A DNA stretch of 6,923 bases, from the NCBI GenBank assembly GCA_934358235.1, contig CAKRKK010000128.1, positions 1 through 6,923 on the forward strand, given 5' to 3'. Position 1 is the first letter of the stretch; every line of letters starts with the position of its first letter. A model generated the notes under the pieces. It saw nothing but the letters and a program-made list of their open reading frames with translations. It had not been told where the DNA came from and searched no databases. Source of the stretch: an uncultured Lachnospira sp. (lineage in GTDB: Bacteria > Bacillota > Clostridia > Lachnospirales > Lachnospiraceae). This document shows, piece after piece, positions 6,801 to 6,923 of the stretch. The position numbers and the translations under genes were made by a program.

Positions 6801-6923
6801 AAGAGAAATCGTAAGTAAGATCCAGACTATGCGTAAGGATGCTGGATTTGAGGTTATGGATAAGATTACTGTATATGTAGATGGTAATGACAAGTTAGCA
6901 GACCTTATGGTTAAGAATGCAGA
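3820..6923 (+). CDS. ileS: Isoleucyl-tRNA synthetase, type 2 (3' end outside window)
   Basis: The protein charges tRNA-Ile with isoleucine in the cytosol. The frame is open for 1034 codons and still running at the right edge; type 2 enzymes are usually about 1030-1060 residues, so little is missing. The class I motifs are HIGH (56-59, canonical order) and KMSKS (624-628). The CP1 editing domain, which hydrolyses Val-tRNA, shows WTTTPWTLPSN (223-233) and FGEDD (354-358). Metal-binding cysteine pairs occur at 183/186, 420/423, 494/497 and 532-537. DWGISR (476-481), WFDSGS (551-556) and the anticodon-binding helices from DKWILSKL (711-718) through SNWYVRR (749-755) follow. The N-terminal GPPTANGKPHIGHV and the C-terminal EEGFVREIVSKIQ region place it in the type 2 clade (mupirocin-tolerant, eukaryote-like) rather than the type 1 clade of E. 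coli and B. subtilis. Expression is governed by the T-box upstream. Confidence 0.97.
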   Translation, partial: MVYEKVSSDMNFVDREKQVEKFWKDNDIFQKSIDNRKKGETYTFYDGPPTANGKPHIGHVLTRVIKDMIPRYRTMKGYMVPRKAGWDTHGLPVELELEKELGLDGKEQIEEYGLEPFIKKCKESVWKYKGMWEDFSSTVGFWADMDNPYITYDDNFIESEWWALKQIWDKGLLYKGFKIVPYCPRCGTPLSSHEVAQGYKAVKERSAVVRFKCVGEDAYFLAWTTTPWTLPSNVALCVNPEETYVKVKAADGYTYYMAEALLDKVLGGLAVKAGQTVGGNVIEEGKEAGSGAGVDYEVLETYKGKDLEYKEYEPLYECAASVAAKQHKKGHFVTCDDYVTMSDGTGIVHIAPAFGEDDAKVGRKYDLPFVQFVDGKGELTKETPYAGLFVKKADPEVLKDLDKEGKLFDAPKFEHDYPFCWRCDTPLIYYARESWFIKMSDPEVKANLIANNKTINWIPETIGTGRFGAWLENVQDWGISRNRYWGTPLNIWVCDDCGEMLSIGSKAELKEHADNCPEDIELHRPYIDAVTCTCPKCKGKMKRVPEVIDCWFDSGSMPFAQHHYPFENKEVFEQQFPAKFISEAVDQTRGWFYSLLAISTLLFNKAPYENVIVLGHVQDADGQKMSKSKGNAVDPFDALKKHGADAIRWYFYENSAPWLPNRFHDKAVTEGQRKFMGTIWNTYAFFVLYANIDEFDATKYSLEYDKLPVMDKWILSKLNTLVKTVDNNLANYKITETARALEDFVDELSNWYVRRCRERFWAKGMEQDKINAYMTLYTTLVTLCKAAAPMIPFMTESIYRNLVCSIDKTAPISIHLCDFPEVKEEWIDKELEDNMEDVLNAVVIGRACRNSTNIKNRQPIGKLYIKADWKLNEYFTAIIADELNVKEVEYTDDVRAFTSYSFKPQLKTLGPKYGKHLNAIRAALSTLDGNATMDELNAKGSFTINADGEDIVLEKDDVLIEMTQKEGFVASSDKGITVVMDTNLTPELIEEGFVREIVSKIQTMRKDAGFEVMDKITVYVDGNDKLADLMVKNA

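Noticed and set aside
1..6923. Looked for tRNA or rRNA genes, insertion sequence ends, CRISPR repeats, phage genes or a linked defence operon.
   Set aside because: None is visible. The lone AAA/PD-(D/E)XK gene is not accompanied by restriction, toxin-antitoxin or recombinase genes, so a multi-gene defence system is not supported.

Overview
The window is AT-rich, uses Firmicutes-type promoters and purine-rich ribosome binding sites, and contains a T-box leader. It also has an AAA/PD-(D/E)XK family protein of a kind that is expanded in gut Clostridia. Together these suggest a Lachnospiraceae-like anaerobe; this is inferred from style and gene families, not from a database match. All genes supported here lie on the + strand.

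Layout. (1) 1-189 is the 3' end of a sensor histidine kinase (ATP-binding domain). (2) After 32 nt, a 525-residue AAA-ATPase-like / PD-(D/E)XK nuclease-like protein follows at 222-1799, possibly read through from the kinase gene. (3) A near-consensus sigma-A promoter at 1857-1885 drives a soluble PAS-GAF-GGDEF diguanylate cyclase (1993-3348), for which the ribosome binding site favours the second of two ATGs. (4) A 471-nt gene-free stretch (3349-3819) holds a near-consensus promoter (3424-3452) and then a T-box tRNA-sensing leader with an ATC (isoleucine) specifier, ending in a strong intrinsic terminator (3704-3734). An 85-nt spacer and the ribosome binding site follow. (5) ileS starts at 3820 and runs off the right edge. 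It encodes a type 2 isoleucyl-tRNA synthetase, the long clade that includes the mupirocin-resistant enzymes.

How the parts work together. The T-box should couple ileS transcription to uncharged tRNA-Ile. The other three genes look like independent signalling or accessory genes: a two-component sensor, an orphan ATPase/nuclease-like protein and a c-di-GMP synthase. I see nothing tying them into one system.

The most unusual observation is in the T-box leader. Stem I, the specifier and the terminator are clear, but the nearly invariant T-box element with its UGG acceptor-pairing bases is not recognisable where it should be. Instead, a UGGU sits in the loop of the preceding hairpin. Immediately 3' of it is a 9-bp helix that could compete with the terminator. 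This may be a rewired antiterminator or a decayed one.
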